Source: an uncultured Aquimarina sp. (lineage in GTDB: Bacteria > Bacteroidota > Bacteroidia > Flavobacteriales > Flavobacteriaceae). From it: a stretch of 64,000 bases of DNA. Both the position numbers and the translations under genes were made by a program. The notes beneath the pieces were generated by a model that made no database searches, was not told where the DNA came from, and saw only the letters and a program-made list of their open reading frames with translations. Of this stretch, positions 1 through 7,679 are shown in pieces. The stretch lies in contig CANLOW010000006.1 in the NCBI GenBank assembly GCA_947493035.1, positions 122,187 to 186,186 of the forward strand, read 5' to 3'. How positions within the stretch are numbered: the stretch's first letter is position 1; the number at the start of each line of letters is the position of its first letter.

Positions 1-424
1 TCTTTTAGTCTGTTGTTTAGAGCTTCTTTAAAAGTGACAAAATTTAAATTGGGAATATCTTCTTTTTTACCAATGGCCCATTTAGTACCTTTTGGACTAG
101 AAGTGCCATTAGCAGCATTTTCAGTAACAATATTATAGATTTCTCCTTGTCGACCTCTTGTAATCCAAACTTTGTCAGTAATGCGATCTTGATTTGCTTC
201 TAAGCTGACATCAGCATTATTCTCTTTGGAAAAAGTAACGGGCTTTTTGTTTTCGTCTACGACATCAGGTTTTTCTTCGTCTTTTGGTTCTTCTATTGGA
301 TCAGTGTCTTCTTTTGGCATTTCGTTCACTGGATCTTTGGGTTCCGTATCTCTTTTGTTATCATCTGAGCAAAAGGAAATACTAAAACAAAGGATGGATA
401 AAGGAATTAGTTTTAATAATTTCA
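1..424 (-). CDS. Putative surface lipoprotein, N-terminal part (cut by window edge)
   Basis: An open frame on the minus strand starts at an ATG at 424 and runs off the left edge with no stop, giving 141 visible residues; the ORF track shows only its plus-strand shadow. The N-terminus is a lipoprotein signal peptide with a lipobox ending at Cys19 (SISFC), followed by Ser-Asp-Asp. Such an acidic stretch after the cysteine is the lipoprotein surface-export type of signal known in Flavobacteriia. Residues 23-65 are a Pro/Glu/Asp/Lys-rich linker, after which a more globular region begins. The function is unknown and the C-terminal domain lies outside the window. Confidence 0.75.
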
Positions 425-513
425 TAGTAGTATAATTTAGTTTTTTCATAAAATAAATCGTGTTTTAGTATTGCTTTTAGAAAACACGATTACCTTTTAA
501 AATTAATAAATTA

Positions 514-1053
514 TTATTGACAATACTTTACGGATAGCTTTTTTTCTATACCAAAAAAATTTCCAATGAAAACAAGTGTTGTAATTCCTGCTACTTGTAA
601 AAGGTAAGGGATATTAGAAGCAAAAGCATTTAGCATTTTTAATCCAATAGCAGCATGAAGAACATTGCGTGGTAAGCCTTGTATGTTTGTTTTGCCGTCA
701 TTAGCAAGTCCATACATTATTTGTAATCCTTTTTTTAACTTTTCTGGATTAAGCACAGTGACTTCAAAGATGCTAGTTTGTTGTGAAGTATTGAAAAATC
801 GATGATTTGTAAATGGAGAAATTGTTGCTTGGTCGCCTTCTTTTAATACTTTTTTTTGACCATTTATGTAGGTAACAAGTGACCCTTTTTTTATTGAAAA
901 ATGTTCTTCTATCTTGGAATGAAAATGTAATTTATTTTGACCAGAATTAGGAGCTAAGTAAGTTCTAAAACGCAAAATATTTTCCGAATCTTCTAAGATT
1001 TCAATTTCGTCTCTTAAAATGGAGTTAGAAAAACGAGTATTTTCAATATTCAT
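514..1053 (-). CDS. Cupin-domain protein with C-terminal hydrophobic tail
   Basis: 179 residues. Residues about 25-105 look like a small cupin_2 beta barrel: HFHSKIEEHF provides metal-ligand-like histidines and a glutamate, followed by a glycine turn (LKEGDQATI) and a second histidine in FTNHRFF. The last 50 residues hold hydrophobic segments (NIPYLLQVAGITTLVFIGNFFG) that could be one or two membrane helices, which is unusual for a soluble cupin. The gene follows an AraC regulator and a small monooxygenase on the same strand, so the three may form a stress or metabolite-response cluster (inference). The substrate is unknown. Confidence 0.7.
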   Translation of the reverse strand: MNIENTRFSNSILRDEIEILEDSENILRFRTYLAPNSGQNKLHFHSKIEEHFSIKKGSLVTYINGQKKVLKEGDQATISPFTNHRFFNTSQQTSIFEVTVLNPEKLKKGLQIMYGLANDGKTNIQGLPRNVLHAAIGLKMLNAFASNIPYLLQVAGITTLVFIGNFFGIEKKLSVKYCQ

Positions 1054-1121
1054 TATATTATCAAGTTGTTTTTAATACAATAGAGCAAGCTAAATTTAGC
1101 TGTAATATACGTTTTCGTGAA

Positions 1122-1931
1122 CTAGTTATAATTATTGTTTTTTAAAGAAGCATGATAAAAATGATTTTCAAAATTTTCTTTAGTTAAATAATTTAAAGGA
1201 CTTTCTCCAGTCATTGTTTTGAATTCTTTGATAAAATGACTTTGATCGTAATACCCGTTATCTAAAGCAATATCAAGATAGTTAACGTTTTTAGTTAACA
1301 GTGCTTTTTTTATAGAATGTTGAAATCTAGCTAGTAATTGAAATTGCTTAGCAGTTATTCCAAATTGGTTTTTAAAGTTCTTTTGAAAATTTCTGATACT
1401 AAATTCATTTTCCTTGGATATACTTTCTATGGTTGTAGTATTAAAGTTATAGTATAATTGATCAATAATAGTATCCCAGATATCAGTATCAGTTTTACGG
1501 TATTGTTGAAGCATACTGATTAAAAAATATTCTATTTCAATTATTTTATCCTTGATATTGTTAATATGCTGTATTGAAATATTCTTTTCGTTAGGCCATA
1601 ATTTATTACTAGAAATAAAAGCGTCATTAAGTTCTGTAAAAGGGATATTGGTAAAATGTCTAAACCTCCCACTTTTAAATCTCACAGAGATGAAGGAAGC
1701 CTTCTGAGTACTATCAAAATCGAAAATTTTTCGAGGACATACTGTATGTATCTTAGAAAGCCTTTTTTTATTGTAATATAAAGGCTCTTCAATATGAAAT
1801 AATAGATCTAAACCTGTATTAGGTAAAATAGTAGGGAGCTGAAAAGGAACATTGTTAATTCTTTCGAAAAAGTAAAAACGCTCTATATAATTAGATAAAA
1901 AAGAAACGGGCTTGAAAGATAAAGTATGCAT
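1122..1931 (-). CDS. AraC-family transcriptional regulator
   Basis: 269 residues. The C-terminal 100 residues form the two helix-turn-helix motifs of AraC regulators; the second carries the family signature in the form DIALDNGYYDQSHFIKEFKTMTGESPLNY. The N-terminal half (FKPVSFLSNYIERFYFFE...) resembles the sensor-like region that precedes the AraC domain in many Bacteroidetes proteins. It ends two bases before the start of the small monooxygenase gene upstream (2212-1934), so the two are probably cotranscribed. It may control the neighbouring cupin and monooxygenase genes (inference from position only); the effector is unknown. Confidence 0.88.
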   Translation of the reverse strand: MHTLSFKPVSFLSNYIERFYFFERINNVPFQLPTILPNTGLDLLFHIEEPLYYNKKRLSKIHTVCPRKIFDFDSTQKASFISVRFKSGRFRHFTNIPFTELNDAFISSNKLWPNEKNISIQHINNIKDKIIEIEYFLISMLQQYRKTDTDIWDTIIDQLYYNFNTTTIESISKENEFSIRNFQKNFKNQFGITAKQFQLLARFQHSIKKALLTKNVNYLDIALDNGYYDQSHFIKEFKTMTGESPLNYLTKENFENHFYHASLKNNNYN

Positions 1932-1933
1932 AA

Positions 1934-2212
1934 TTAAAACATTTCAATTATAGGCTCTTTGGTTATGTAAGGGAATATAGCTTTGGTGAATTCTGCTAAA
2001 TGTTTTGAAGACTTATGTTTTTCTAAAGCATTAAAGTCTATGTATTTTTCATAGATCAAGAAGTTTCCGTCAATTAGGATGTTTGAGAATATTTTATATT
2101 CAATACATCCTTTTTCTTGTAAACTTTCTTTGGTCATCTCTTTTGATAATTTTTTAAAATAGTCAATTTTTGTCTTTTTAATACTTAATTGTACAATCAT
2201 TGTTTTTTTCAT
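1934..2212 (-). CDS. Antibiotic biosynthesis monooxygenase (ABM) domain protein
   Basis: 92 residues, the usual length for a one-domain ABM/YgiN-like protein with a dimeric alpha-beta barrel. The pattern CIEYKIFSNILIDGNFLIYEKYIDFNALEKHKSSKHLAEF matches the family core, in which a strand ends in a Glu-X-Tyr/Trp element followed by a His-containing helix (HKSSKHLAEF). Members act as quinol monooxygenases or bind small aromatic or heme-derived compounds; the substrate here cannot be told. It is first in a three-gene minus-strand group with the AraC regulator and cupin. A start at the internal Met5 is also possible. Confidence 0.75.
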   Translation of the reverse strand: MKKTMIVQLSIKKTKIDYFKKLSKEMTKESLQEKGCIEYKIFSNILIDGNFLIYEKYIDFNALEKHKSSKHLAEFTKAIFPYITKEPIIEMF

Positions 2213-2287
2213 GTTCTATTTTTTTTGAAATACAAATATGGGTGGAAGTCTATTTGTATGATTGTAAAAAAGCGGCATTACATTTTA

Positions 2288-2323
2288 AACTAAAAAAAGT
2301 CTCCTTTTGAGGGAGGCTGTTAC
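2288..2323 (-). terminator. Rho-independent terminator, minus strand
   Basis: The stem AGTCTCC / GGAGGCT with a short loop is followed, in minus-strand direction, by a run of T residues (A run at 2288-2294 on the plus strand). It lies just upstream of the monooxygenase gene and would stop transcription arriving from the decayed IS region. Confidence 0.6.
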
Positions 2324-2381
2324 AAGTATTAAAAAAAGTAGTTTAATTAGCTCCTTTAATAAGCCACATTCAGAATACCAC

Positions 2382-2475
2382 AAACCTTTGTATTATAAAA
2401 GGTTTTTGTCGTAAATTATAGTAGATAAGAACCCCGAAAACAGCTGTAGAGAGCTAAAAACGGGGTTACTTTTTA
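2382..2475. terminator. Two further hairpins in the 2213-2604 intergenic region
   Basis: AAACCTTT / AAAGGTTT at 2382-2405 is followed by a T run on the plus strand. A longer hairpin with AACCCCG / CGGGGTT ends (2430-2467) encloses a second small AGCTgtagagAGCT stem and is followed by a T-rich stretch. No plus-strand gene ends here, so these may be remnants of lost genes. The rest of 2213-2604 shows nothing recognisable. Confidence 0.4.
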
Positions 2476-2604
2476 CGTTATTTATGAAATTACAAAGAAT
2501 TAGTGATTTTCAGCATGAATTTTCATTTTTTAAGTTATACATTTAGCTGCTATTTTATTTGATTATGATACTAAGGCTCAGTATTTACCATCCTTTCAAT
2601 AGTT

Positions 2605-3129
2605 TTATGAAATATAGATTTTTTGCTTGGGTGTTAATTCCAATACTATTACAGCTTTTTTCTTTTTAGAATCATAGCTGCGCCCAGGCTTTCCTTCTTC
2701 TTTTCCTCCCACTGTGAATTCGTCAAAATGAACAAGTTCTATTAAAGGAAACTGCTTACTACTCTCCATAGATTTTCGAATTTTTTGTATAAAGTACCAA
2801 GCTGTTCCTTGTCGTAAATCATTACGTTTTTCCATTTGAATACTAGAAAGGCTTTTACTGGAGGTACTCATTTCAAAAGCAATACAAAAAGCTTTGTGTA
2901 AACCAAATTTAACTTTATGTAAAAGAGTGTTGGCTGTAGCACTTTCAACATATCTACATTTATAACACTCATAATTATATTCAGATTTCAAGCAACCTTT
3001 AGTATGCTGACATTTATTACATCTAAAACCATCATGTCATTTAACTTTTGCTAAATATGTCTTGCAAGCATCATCATTGTGTAGTTCTTTTATAAAGTTT
3101 AGTATACTTTGTCCTTCAAATTTATCCAT
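2605..3129 (-). pseudogene. IS1595-type (ISXO2-like) transposase remnant
   Basis: Reading from ATG at 3129 gives MDKFEGQSILNFIKELHNDDAC..., the usual N-terminus of IS1595-family transposases. Codon 31 is TGA (3039-3037) where the family normally has a Trp codon in the K-W-x-D-G-F segment. The same frame then continues through a zinc-ribbon (CNKCQHTKGC, then CYKCRY) and the start of the DDE domain, including HFDEFTVGGKEEGKPGR. It stops at 2605, so the C-terminal part of the catalytic domain is missing. The gene is therefore broken twice, by a nonsense change and by a C-terminal truncation. No terminal inverted repeats or target duplication were found. Confidence 0.82.
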
Positions 3130-3276
3130 AGCCCCAAAATAACTAGGCTTAAGATACGTTGTTTATACGTGTAACTCAATCTATTTTCATTAATCATTGG
3201 CTATATAACAATCTGTAAATCTAGTTTTTATCTAAAAGAAGAAGGGGGCAACCCAAAAAGGTGTAGATAAACCAAT

Positions 3277-3370
3277 CGTCATTCCTTCGTAGGAAAGAAT
3301 CTCTTCAAATAGGTCAATTAGGTTAAGTAAATATCCTTGATGGGAGCCGGCATCAGATGCGGGATGACAA
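3277..3370. repeat. Possible interspersed repeat with GTCATTCC...GGGATGAC ends
   Basis: This intergenic stretch starts with CGTCATTCCTTCGTAGGAA and ends with GCGGGATGACAAAA. The ends GTCAT and ATGAC are inverted, and an internal palindrome ATTCCTTCGTAGGAA follows the left end. The pattern resembles the short interspersed elements found between genes in many bacteria, including flavobacteria. Only one copy is in the window, so repetitiveness is inferred from recognition. The remainder of 3130-3607 contains no supported gene. Confidence 0.35.
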
Positions 3371-3607
3371 AAGTTAGCCTGAAAATTATTTCTATATTTT
3401 CATAATAAAGTCATTTCTAACACTCCTAAATTTTTTAGGTTGATCCAGAATGAGGAGTACTAGTTATAATTTGTCTATGCAGTAAGAATAGGGGTTATAC
3501 GATTTTCTTGTTGGTAAATCGTATTATATATGCTCATATTAAATTCAGTGAATGTAGTATTAGAGGTCAGTTTTATGCATAATGTATACTAATTTCTCTA
3601 GTAAGTG

Positions 3608-4624
3608 TTAAAAAACATTGACCTCCATTTCTAAATGGATATTGTATTTTGTTTCAACTTTTGTTTGAATAAATTTGGCTAGAGCTAAAATTTCCTTCCC
3701 CGTTGCATTCCCTGTTTTATTGACTAAAACTAATGCCTGCTTATCATGGACGGCAGCATTGCCTTTAGAAAAACCTTTTAAACCAGCTTTATCGATTAAC
3801 CATCCTGCGGGTATTTTGACAGCTTCATCAGATATAGGGTAATGAGGTAGCGTAGGGGATTTTTTGATTAAAGTTTCATAAAGACTTTTAGAAACAATAG
3901 GGTTTTTAAAAAAACTACCACTATTACCAATGATCGTTGGGTCAGGCAATTTACTCTTCCTAATTGCTATCACAGCATTCGCAATATCAGCAAGATCTGG
4001 AGAAGTAATTTTTTGATCGGCTAATTCATTTTCTATGGCACCATACGATGTTTTTAGTTGATGATTTTTAGTAGTTAATCTAAAAGTTACCTCAGTAATA
4101 ATGTATTGATCTTTTATATCATTTTTAAAAATAGAATCGCGATATCCAAAATGGCAACTATTCAAATCAAAATGGATTTCTTCTAAAGTGTTGCGATGTA
4201 TAGCCTTACAGGAAACAAAACAATCTTTTAATTCGACACCATAGGCTCCAATATTTTGTATGGGAGCACTTCCGACACATCCAGGAATTAAAGAAAGGTT
4301 TTCTAACCCTCCCCAGTTATTTTGAATACAATATTGTACAAAATCGTGCCAATTTTCGCCTGCTTTAGCGGTTACTAAAACTTCATTTTTATCTTTATCA
4401 ATAGCATGAATTCCTTTAGTATTCATATGTATAACAAGGGCTTCTACATCTTTGGTAAGTAGCATATTACTGCCTCCACTAATAATAAATAAGGGAAGTT
4501 TATTTTCGGCTAAAATTAATTTTAAATTTTCTTCTTTAGAGATCGAGACAAAAGAATGTGCTCTTACATCAATACCAAAAGTATTATATTTTTTGAGAGA
4601 GTATTTATGTTGAATTTTAGACAT
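3608..4624 (-). CDS. murB: UDP-N-acetylmuramate dehydrogenase MurB
   Basis: 338 residues. Catalyses the NADPH- and FAD-dependent reduction of UDP-GlcNAc-enolpyruvate to UDP-MurNAc, a cytoplasmic step of peptidoglycan synthesis. The FAD-binding segment IISGGSNMLLT lies near residue 50, then SLIPGCVGSAPIQNIGAYGVE; YRDSIFK and GNSGSFFKNP carry the catalytic arginine and serine; the C-terminal block is GWLIDKAGLKGFSKGNAAVH. Length and the YRDSIFK segment fit the E. coli-like type I enzyme. The ORF track starts at a TTG; the ATG at 4624 (MSKIQHKYSLKKYNTFG) is the better start. It is monocistronic with its own promoter. Confidence 0.96.
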   Translation of the reverse strand: MSKIQHKYSLKKYNTFGIDVRAHSFVSISKEENLKLILAENKLPLFIISGGSNMLLTKDVEALVIHMNTKGIHAIDKDKNEVLVTAKAGENWHDFVQYCIQNNWGGLENLSLIPGCVGSAPIQNIGAYGVELKDCFVSCKAIHRNTLEEIHFDLNSCHFGYRDSIFKNDIKDQYIITEVTFRLTTKNHQLKTSYGAIENELADQKITSPDLADIANAVIAIRKSKLPDPTIIGNSGSFFKNPIVSKSLYETLIKKSPTLPHYPISDEAVKIPAGWLIDKAGLKGFSKGNAAVHDKQALVLVNKTGNATGKEILALAKFIQTKVETKYNIHLEMEVNVF

Positions 4625-4732
4625 AGAGAAAGCAGTCAAGTATTATTTATCGAATATCTACCTATTAGTTTTAAATTCTAAAATAGAATTTAGAAATAAG
4701 TCCAAGAAAACCTGATTCTAGTTAATATTGGT

Positions 4733-4763
4733 CAAAGATATTCATTTGATTATTTTGTGTCAA
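4733..4763 (-). promoter_or_regulatory. Promoter of murB
   Basis: On the minus strand a TTG (4763-4761) is followed after 20 bases by TATCTTTG (4740-4733), matching the Bacteroidetes TTG / TAnnTTTG promoter. It leaves a leader of roughly 90-100 bases before the murB ATG at 4624. A second TAACTTTG box lies at 4768-4761. Confidence 0.6.
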
Positions 4764-4944
4764 AGTTAAAAAAGCTTGTGTAATCGTTTTGGTTTATTGT
4801 AGTATTTGATTTAAGAAATGTATAGTAGATGTTTGCTTTAACTAGTAGTATATACTGATGTTAAATATACTATTTTGTGTTAGTCTTTAATATTGAAATG
4901 TAAACTTTTGTATTTGTCAATTCAAACTGAATATTATAGTCTTT

Positions 4945-5229
4945 TTACTTTTTATTAATAGCTCTTAGTATTACAGCGATTATTAGTGAAATTAATGCCT
5001 GAATATTAATTAGTGCCGTAATGATTATCAAATTTTGAATTAAAATAAAAGGGGTAGCGTTTGATACTGTTTTTGGATAGAGGAAAAAGAAGACTAATAT
5101 TGTATACCCTATTATTAAAAGTAGGTTAATGAAAATGTAAACCTCAATACTTTTCCATTTTTTCAATAAATGAAATGAGATTATAAATAATACTACGGCA
5201 ACTAGAATAAAAAGAAAAAATAGTTCCAT
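4945..5229 (-). CDS. Small hypothetical membrane protein
   Basis: 94 residues with three clear hydrophobic segments (about 1-20, 28-52 and 60-88) separated by short charged turns (LLKKWKSIE, PKTVSNATP) and ending in ILRAINKK. It looks like a small integral inner-membrane protein. No family was recognised. It stands alone between murB and an aminotransferase. Regions 4640-4944 and 5230-5562 around it contain no other convincing gene. The hydrophobic pattern and charged ends favour a real gene, but AT-rich DNA can produce such frames by chance. Confidence 0.5.
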   Translation of the reverse strand: MELFFLFILVAVVLFIISFHLLKKWKSIEVYIFINLLLIIGYTILVFFFLYPKTVSNATPFILIQNLIIITALINIQALISLIIAVILRAINKK

Positions 5230-5562
5230 GTTGTGTTTATCTTATGTCTTAAATACCAAGTTTTGTATTGGCGTTATAATAGATTAGGCAAAAGGGGGTG
5301 AAACTATTTAATTGATTTTTTGTTTTATAGCTATAAACTATTAAACTAACTTTTCTGCTAGTAGTGTTTTTTCTATGATCACTTATCTTAAGGTTATTAA
5401 TTTTAGTATATAAAACATTTTTGCTCCGCAACTTAAAAAGACTAGAGATATAAAAGACTAGACCAATAATTTATTCACTTACAATATACCTGAGTGTTTT
5501 GTTATTAATGAAGATTTTAATACCGTTACATTAATTTGCAAATCAATATACTATAAAATCAA

Positions 5563-6759
5563 TTATAATTTTAAATACTGATCTAAAGCTAACGCTAGAA
5601 TTTGTGTGGCACGTTCTAGGTATTCAGTGTTTAAAACATATGCGATACGAATTTGATTTTTACCAGCATTAAGACTAGAGTAAAAACCATCAGCAGGAGC
5701 AACCATTACGGTTTCATTAGAATCATGAAATTCTTCTAACATCCATTGTGCAAATTTTTCTGAATCGTCAACAGGTAGTTCTACAATACAGTAAAAAGCG
5801 CCTTTAGGTATTGAAACTTTAATATTAGGAATTTTTTTCAATCCATTGATCAAGGTATCACGTCGTAGTTTATATTCAGCAACGACTTCCTCATAGTAAC
5901 TTTCTTCAACATCAAGAGCAGCTTCACTAGCAATTTGAGCAAAAGTAGGAGGACTTAGGCGTGCTTGAGCAAATTTCATAGCCGTGTCCATCACTTTTTT
6001 GTTTTTACTAACCATACAGCCAATACGAGCACCACACATACTGTAGCGTTTAGAAACTGAATCGACTACAATAGCATGATCTTGTAAAGCTTCTTCTTCT
6101 AGAATTGAATAGTGGTTGCTATCCGCATCGTATACAAACTCTCTATAGACTTCGTCAGAGATCAGAAATAAATCATATTTGATAGCTAAAGCTGTCAATT
6201 GTTGTATTTCTGCTTTACTGTATAAATAACCAGTGGGATTACCAGGGTTACATATTAATATAGCTTTGGTGTTATGGGTAATATGTTTTTCGAATTCTGA
6301 AATTGGTGGTAATGCAAAATCGTCATCAATAGTAGATATTACAGGAACCACAGTAACTGTAGATTGTGTTGAAAAGCTATAATAGTTTGCATAAAAAGGT
6401 TCAGGGACAATAATTTCGTCCCCGGGGTCAGTGATACTGCCCATTGTGAAGATTAAAGCTTCACTACCGCCAGTAGTCACTATAATATCTTCGTAATCCA
6501 CATCGATATTATGTTTGCCGTAATAAGTAGCTAACTTTTTTCTTAAACTCTCGTTTCCACCAGAGTGACTATAAGCAACTGTTTCTAAATTGTGATTACT
6601 AACTGCATCTAGAGCAACCTGAGGTGTTTTGATATCAGGTTGACCAATATTTAAATAATAAATCTTTCTGCCTGCCGCTACAGCTTTCTCAGCATAAGGA
6701 ACAAGTTTCCTGATGGGAGAATGTGGCATAGCGGTTCCTTTACGGGATATTTTTGGCAT
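5563..6759 (-). CDS. Class I/II PLP-dependent aminotransferase
   Basis: 398 residues from ATG at 6759 (MPKISRKGTAMPHSPIRKL). Fold-type I aspartate-aminotransferase-like enzyme: substrate region YLNIGQPDIKTP, the cofactor-contact segment ICNPGNPTGYLYS, SDEVYREFVYD, the PLP-lysine region VDSVSKRYSMCGARIGC, and the substrate-carboxylate arginine in NQIRIAYVLN. It probably transfers amino groups between glutamate and an amino acid such as aspartate or an aromatic residue; the exact specificity cannot be read from sequence. The ORF track begins at a TTG (6783) that lies inside the promoter-like word GAAATTTGC and is therefore unlikely to be translated. Confidence 0.9.
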   Translation of the reverse strand: MPKISRKGTAMPHSPIRKLVPYAEKAVAAGRKIYYLNIGQPDIKTPQVALDAVSNHNLETVAYSHSGGNESLRKKLATYYGKHNIDVDYEDIIVTTGGSEALIFTMGSITDPGDEIIVPEPFYANYYSFSTQSTVTVVPVISTIDDDFALPPISEFEKHITHNTKAILICNPGNPTGYLYSKAEIQQLTALAIKYDLFLISDEVYREFVYDADSNHYSILEEEALQDHAIVVDSVSKRYSMCGARIGCMVSKNKKVMDTAMKFAQARLSPPTFAQIASEAALDVEESYYEEVVAEYKLRRDTLINGLKKIPNIKVSIPKGAFYCIVELPVDDSEKFAQWMLEEFHDSNETVMVAPADGFYSSLNAGKNQIRIAYVLNTEYLERATQILALALDQYLKL

Positions 6760-7009
6760 GATTTGTAAATTTAAAGGGTGCAAATTTCCGAAAAATCTAA
6801 TTAATAGTGTAAGGAATCTGTCTTTTTATTGTTTTTGAATACTAAATGATCGGTTATTTGAGTTTTTTTTAAGTGTATCCTAATGAATTAATTTTTAGAG
6901 ATCTACTTAGATAGAACTTTTTATGTATGTATCTGTTGAGGTAGTCAACGTATATAATGCTTCAAGGGCTGTCAGGAGGTACTTTTTGGGCTAACTGAAT
7001 ATCGTTAAC

Positions 7010-7045
7010 AAAAAAGGCTGAATTTCTTAATTAAAATTCAGCCTT
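7010..7045 (-). terminator. Terminator of the DUF1573 gene
   Basis: AAGGCTGAATTT / AAATTCAGCCTT forms a 12-bp stem at 7014-7045 and is followed in minus direction by a T run (A run from 7010). It lies 25 bases after the stop codon at 7071. The rest of 6784-7010 shows nothing else. Confidence 0.85.
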
Positions 7046-7070
7046 CCGTTTATCAGTAAAGTTGTAAAAA

Positions 7071-7496
7071 CTATTCTTTTTCAATATCAGTAACAGTTCC
7101 TTTAATCTTTAATGGATATGGAACTCTGTCAGCATTACTATATACACTGATTGTCTTTCTAATTGGACCTACACGGTTTGTATTGTATTTAACTTCAATA
7201 ACATCCGATTCACCAGGGGCGATAGGGTCTTTAGGTTTTTTTGGTACAGTACATCCACAACTTGAATACACTCTAGAAATGATCAAAGGTTCATTACCAG
7301 TATTAGTAAATTCAAAAGTACGTACTCCATCAGCACCTTTTTCGATAGTTCCATAATCAATTACATTGGCTTTCCATGTAATTTCGGCACCACTTGTTGT
7401 TTCTTCTGATGCTTGCGCTGGCTCTTGAGTTTCCTCTTGAGCTAGAACAGTTAATCCAACAGTAAATGATAATAGTAGGCTTAATAGTTTTTTCAT
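7071..7496 (-). CDS. Secreted DUF1573 protein
   Basis: 141 residues. The signal peptide MKKLLSLLLSFTVGLTVLAQ is followed by a Glu/Thr/Ala-rich linker and then one immunoglobulin-like DUF1573 domain from about residue 40. The domain has the hallmarks ITWKANVIDYGTIEKGADGVRTFEFTNTGNEPLIISRVYSSCGCTVPKKPKDPIAPGESDVIEVKYNT..., split across strands, including the conserved SSCGCT. DUF1573 proteins are abundant in Bacteroidetes and are thought to be periplasmic or surface-associated; their role is not known. The gene is transcribed alone and divergently from valS, with its own terminator. Confidence 0.9.
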   Translation of the reverse strand: MKKLLSLLLSFTVGLTVLAQEETQEPAQASEETTSGAEITWKANVIDYGTIEKGADGVRTFEFTNTGNEPLIISRVYSSCGCTVPKKPKDPIAPGESDVIEVKYNTNRVGPIRKTISVYSNADRVPYPLKIKGTVTDIEKE

Positions 7497-7619
7497 GACT
7501 AAACAATTTGTGCAATGCTAAAGTAATTAAATTTTATCAGACACTAGGTGCTTGAAAAAATGAATTTAAAATCTAGCAAATGCTTTTTTATCCGATTTTG
7601 TGAGCTAATAGATTTTCTA

Positions 7620-7651
7620 TTGCAAAAAGCGGGTTTAAATATTTACTTTTG
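7620..7651 (+). promoter_or_regulatory. Promoter of valS
   Basis: TTG at 7620-7622 is followed after 21 bases by TACTTTTG at 7644-7651, a full match to the Bacteroidetes promoter form. The valS ATG follows at 7680, so the leader is about 25 bases. Confidence 0.75.
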
Positions 7652-7679
7652 CTAACTACTTTTCAAAAATCAGACCAAA

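Noticed and set aside
226-435. Plus-strand ORF of 69 aa, Ser/Gly/Phe-rich
   Set aside because: It is the complement of the Asp/Glu/Lys/Pro-rich linker of the minus-strand lipoprotein that starts at 424.
5249-5431. Minus-strand ORF of 60 aa
   Set aside because: No domain, no hydrophobic pattern and no promoter; composition looks like translated AT-rich intergenic DNA.
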